Source: Candidatus Aceula lacicola
Lineage (GTDB): Bacteria; Omnitrophota; Gorgyraeia; Zapsychrales; Aceulaceae
DNA length: 35,812 nt
Direction of reading: 5' to 3'
Assembly: GCA_030765785.1 (NCBI GenBank)
Contig: JAVCCC010000013.1
Span: forward strand, 1-35,812
The translations under genes and the position numbers were made by a program. The notes beneath the pieces were generated by a model that saw only the letters and a list, made by a program, of their open reading frames with translations, searched no databases and was not told where the DNA came from. Positions 35,201-35,812 of this stretch are shown piece after piece (the stretch's first letter is position 1; each line of letters opens with the position of its first letter).

Positions 35201-35687
35201 AATACCATTTTCTTCGTATTATAGAAATATTTTCAGGAGCGGTTTCTTTCAAAATCACCGGCGAGGAAAGGACTTCGCCAGCATTCTTTGATCCTCCTTC
35301 TAAGCTTTCAAAATCAATTGTGATTCCGCGCTTCTTGGCAATCTTCGCTAGATTCCTTTCAATTATCTTTTTAGCTTTTTCTGAATGGAAGGCTTGAGCC
35401 GCAAGCTCTGCTGTCTTTATTTTTGCTATCTCCAGGTCTCCTCTCACCCCTTCTTGTGCAATATCAATAATACTCAACGCAACCTGTCTTCTTCCAAACT
35501 TTTCTTGCAACCTAACCCATTCGCTAACCTTTGAGAAATCAACTTCTTGGCTTCTTAATAATATCCTTTTTTCTTTCACATTAGAATGCTCCAAAATCTT
35601 CTGAACAGCCTTTGGTAAAAGCATACTCTGCTCAACAACTTCATCAATATAACCCAATTCAAACGCCTCTTCAGCCTTCAAGACAGG
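32229..35687 (-). CDS. 5'-truncated multidomain protein: crotonase end, GNAT, NagB, LmbE/PIG-L, HATPase
   Basis: Residue numbers count from TTG at 35681. 1-110: resembles the end of a crotonase (AEEAFELGYIDEVVE). About 150-280: GNAT-like, GKRYGMLLLRQF. About 310-575: glucosamine-6-phosphate deaminase, ATGAT, VDEYYP, GGHGGFNEAGDD, MRTRLVEL. About 648-880: PIG-L/LmbE N-deacetylase, SPHPDDDVICCGG and DPRGTHR. About 985-1110: histidine-kinase-type ATPase, N-box EGFNNAYDA, DNGIG, GLSGVG. Ser-rich linkers separate the parts. NagB-LmbE fusions are known in Bacteroidetes; the rest is unusual. The frame stays open into the IS at 35688, so the true start is lost. Confidence 0.75.
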   Translation of the reverse strand, partial: PVLKAEEAFELGYIDEVVEQSMLLPKAVQKILEHSNVKEKRILLRSQEVDFSKVSEWVRLQEKFGRRQVALSIIDIAQEGVRGDLEIAKIKTAELAAQAFHSEKAKKIIERNLAKIAKKRGITIDFESLEGGSKNAGEVLSSPVILKETAPENISIIRRKWYSKFRELHPEHSQAPEYAYYIVEKEEIVALLIAIKPNDETWTVLKVFTGELLKDGFYIDLIETDESVKGKRYGMLLLRQFGDDYRAHDMIGDGGESGERWKAVWEDFGFKESIPGFFVRRGDKISSPVKEDISSSSAINQDSFFKPQRIGKEKFSLLIFDDYGQACDWIVEQTAALIEENPKASIAPATGATFVSVYKKLVKRLSAVSGFSFDQITFSQVDEYYPIERKSIHSYVSYLKEFILNPLKIHSSQFRSLHFSGSENQISNFCQSYEDKLRGKPLDLLLLGCGGAYYDGDVLKGGHGGFNEAGDDDLSQMRTRLVELSYKTRFDTAFRFGGIKNVPLKAISMGVATFLDAKFILIFISGEDKSPVVKAIVEGNISSFFPLSYLQKHPNVVVVLDKGAALELERIKTPWIVNRANWNEELIGKSVSWISDKKSVSVNNLTVADFKKNNLLNSFLESNESVSDLNEFIKRRIQKRIFDAKQLPRNKKIMIYSPHPDDDVICCGGIIQILKRLGNQIISVFAVSGAEAVGAGNTVSEKSKIRKGEAIKASHYLDIDFCFLDLPFYYRRSKTIENYWTNKDLQKVISVLQKEQPDIVFVPGELFDPRGTHRMAVEVFKEALRLVSLKEDTEIWLYRGAWGEYSIFDPNVKIVPFKDEDMDLKIIAIKAHWSQLEALFPGPDKRPFWKRAYDRNLSSGKELVRFGISSESKQYAELFIIKTQKEFLSSSTSSAIIKISSPEVISRLETREEEARVESLLRMLVDVTNREPIAICDMSDLMVFDKNDFLSSEFWQLKRQDFDIFTKKFFQFFLFELKHYKKSSFGIEILGEGFNNAYDAIAAMFDKQINFEQVSSSYRGQVSISFVLKGENVIVEIFDNGIGKAVDKLVFNERKKSLFDSEGRKYYFGLSGVGVDSMTRVLSELGGCLELKRGEMPTGKKTVYRIVIPLKEVGLAEEYKKEHDLDEIIRYLKLFNTYREVGVFRNSSSAFC

Positions 35688-35812
35688 TGACCTGCCCCTA
35701 TTAGTTGTACCAATAGCCGTGAGAGAACAATGGTTGATTTAGCCATCTTGGCTGTATTGCTTCCGGTGCTGGCGGACGATAGCCAAGTGAGCTATGCGGC
35801 CTAATCGTGTTG
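35688..35812 (-). mobile_element. IS3-family insertion sequence, right terminus (inverted copy)
   Basis: Reverse complement of 1-124 plus one more base. It begins with TGACCTGCCCC directly after the truncated fusion gene. The two copies are in opposite orientation with their 3' ends facing the interior. Target-site duplication cannot be judged because the other side of each copy is missing. Confidence 0.8.
35701..35812 (-). pseudogene. IS3-family transposase, C-terminal fragment (right contig end)
   Basis: Same 36-residue tail with TIRPHSSLGYRPPAPE as at the left end, stop TAA at 35701-35703, running off the contig edge. Confidence 0.85.

Noticed and set aside
1-35812. Whole window as a composite transposon or phage genome with terminal inverted repeats
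   Set aside because: The repeats are IS3 3' ends and the interior holds housekeeping genes (accA, comM, rlmN). A contig broken at a repeated IS explains it better.
1-35812. CRISPR arrays, rRNA genes
   Set aside because: No regularly spaced repeats and no rRNA-like sequence were seen on either strand.

Overview
The window looks like one contig from a low-GC, Gram-negative-type bacterium, probably an uncultivated member of candidate phylum Omnitrophota (formerly OP3). The phylum is an inference. It rests on very large multidomain secreted or fused proteins, including a 1498-residue double-vWA protein and a crotonase/GNAT/NagB/LmbE/ATPase fusion. It also rests on an outer-membrane porin, and on a C-terminal domain ending in PVIISIVPVTNL that I associate with this group. 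Almost all genes lie on the minus strand; only comM, a small HTH gene and the left IS fragment are on plus.

Layout. Both ends (1-124 and 35688-35812) carry the same 3' end of an IS3-family insertion sequence in inverted orientation, so the contig probably broke at a repeated IS. The right copy cuts the 5' end of the large fusion gene. Positions 408-6099 are an accessory region: a serine recombinase, a PH-domain membrane protein, an XRE regulator with two palindromic operators, unknown genes, and a three-gene operon with a PD-(D/E)XK nuclease-like protein and two duplicated small partners, which is a candidate defence locus. Positions 6543-14786 hold a complete phosphate regulon (phoB-phoR, porin, pstSCAB-phoU) with two recognisable Pho boxes. 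Positions 15359-16842 hold a small unknown membrane operon. Positions 16912-20819 hold rlmN, a broken second rlmN, accA, a LysM/L,D-transpeptidase and a PAP2-related protein. Positions 20971-25682 hold a cyclic-di-GMP-I riboswitch, its terminator and the double-vWA secreted protein. Positions 25942-35687 hold comM, a U32 peptidase-family gene (TrhP-like), two paralogous polytopic glycosyltransferase-like proteins and the fusion gene.

The most striking structural signal is a repeated module at 6229-6525 and 15083-15353. Each copy has an 11-bp-phased repeat pair, a terminator, the 3' half of an initiator tRNA-fMet gene, a shared 17-bp motif, and a second 11-bp-phased repeat pair. The last two spacings are nearly identical in the two copies (19-20 bp and 85 bp). 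A 12-13-bp piece of the tRNA (ACCTTCAGGTT) recurs at 14953 and 16890. Together these look like attachment sites of tyrosine-recombinase elements whose integrase genes are absent. They would bracket the phosphate regulon and the small membrane operon as two adjacent cassettes.

Working together: PhoR/PhoB would sense phosphate limitation and activate their own promoter and pstS through the Pho boxes, with the porin and PstSCAB bringing phosphate in and PhoU giving feedback. The riboswitch would tie the giant vWA surface protein to c-di-GMP, that is, to the switch between motile and attached life. The glycosyltransferase pair and the amino-sugar fusion protein point to cell-envelope polysaccharide work.
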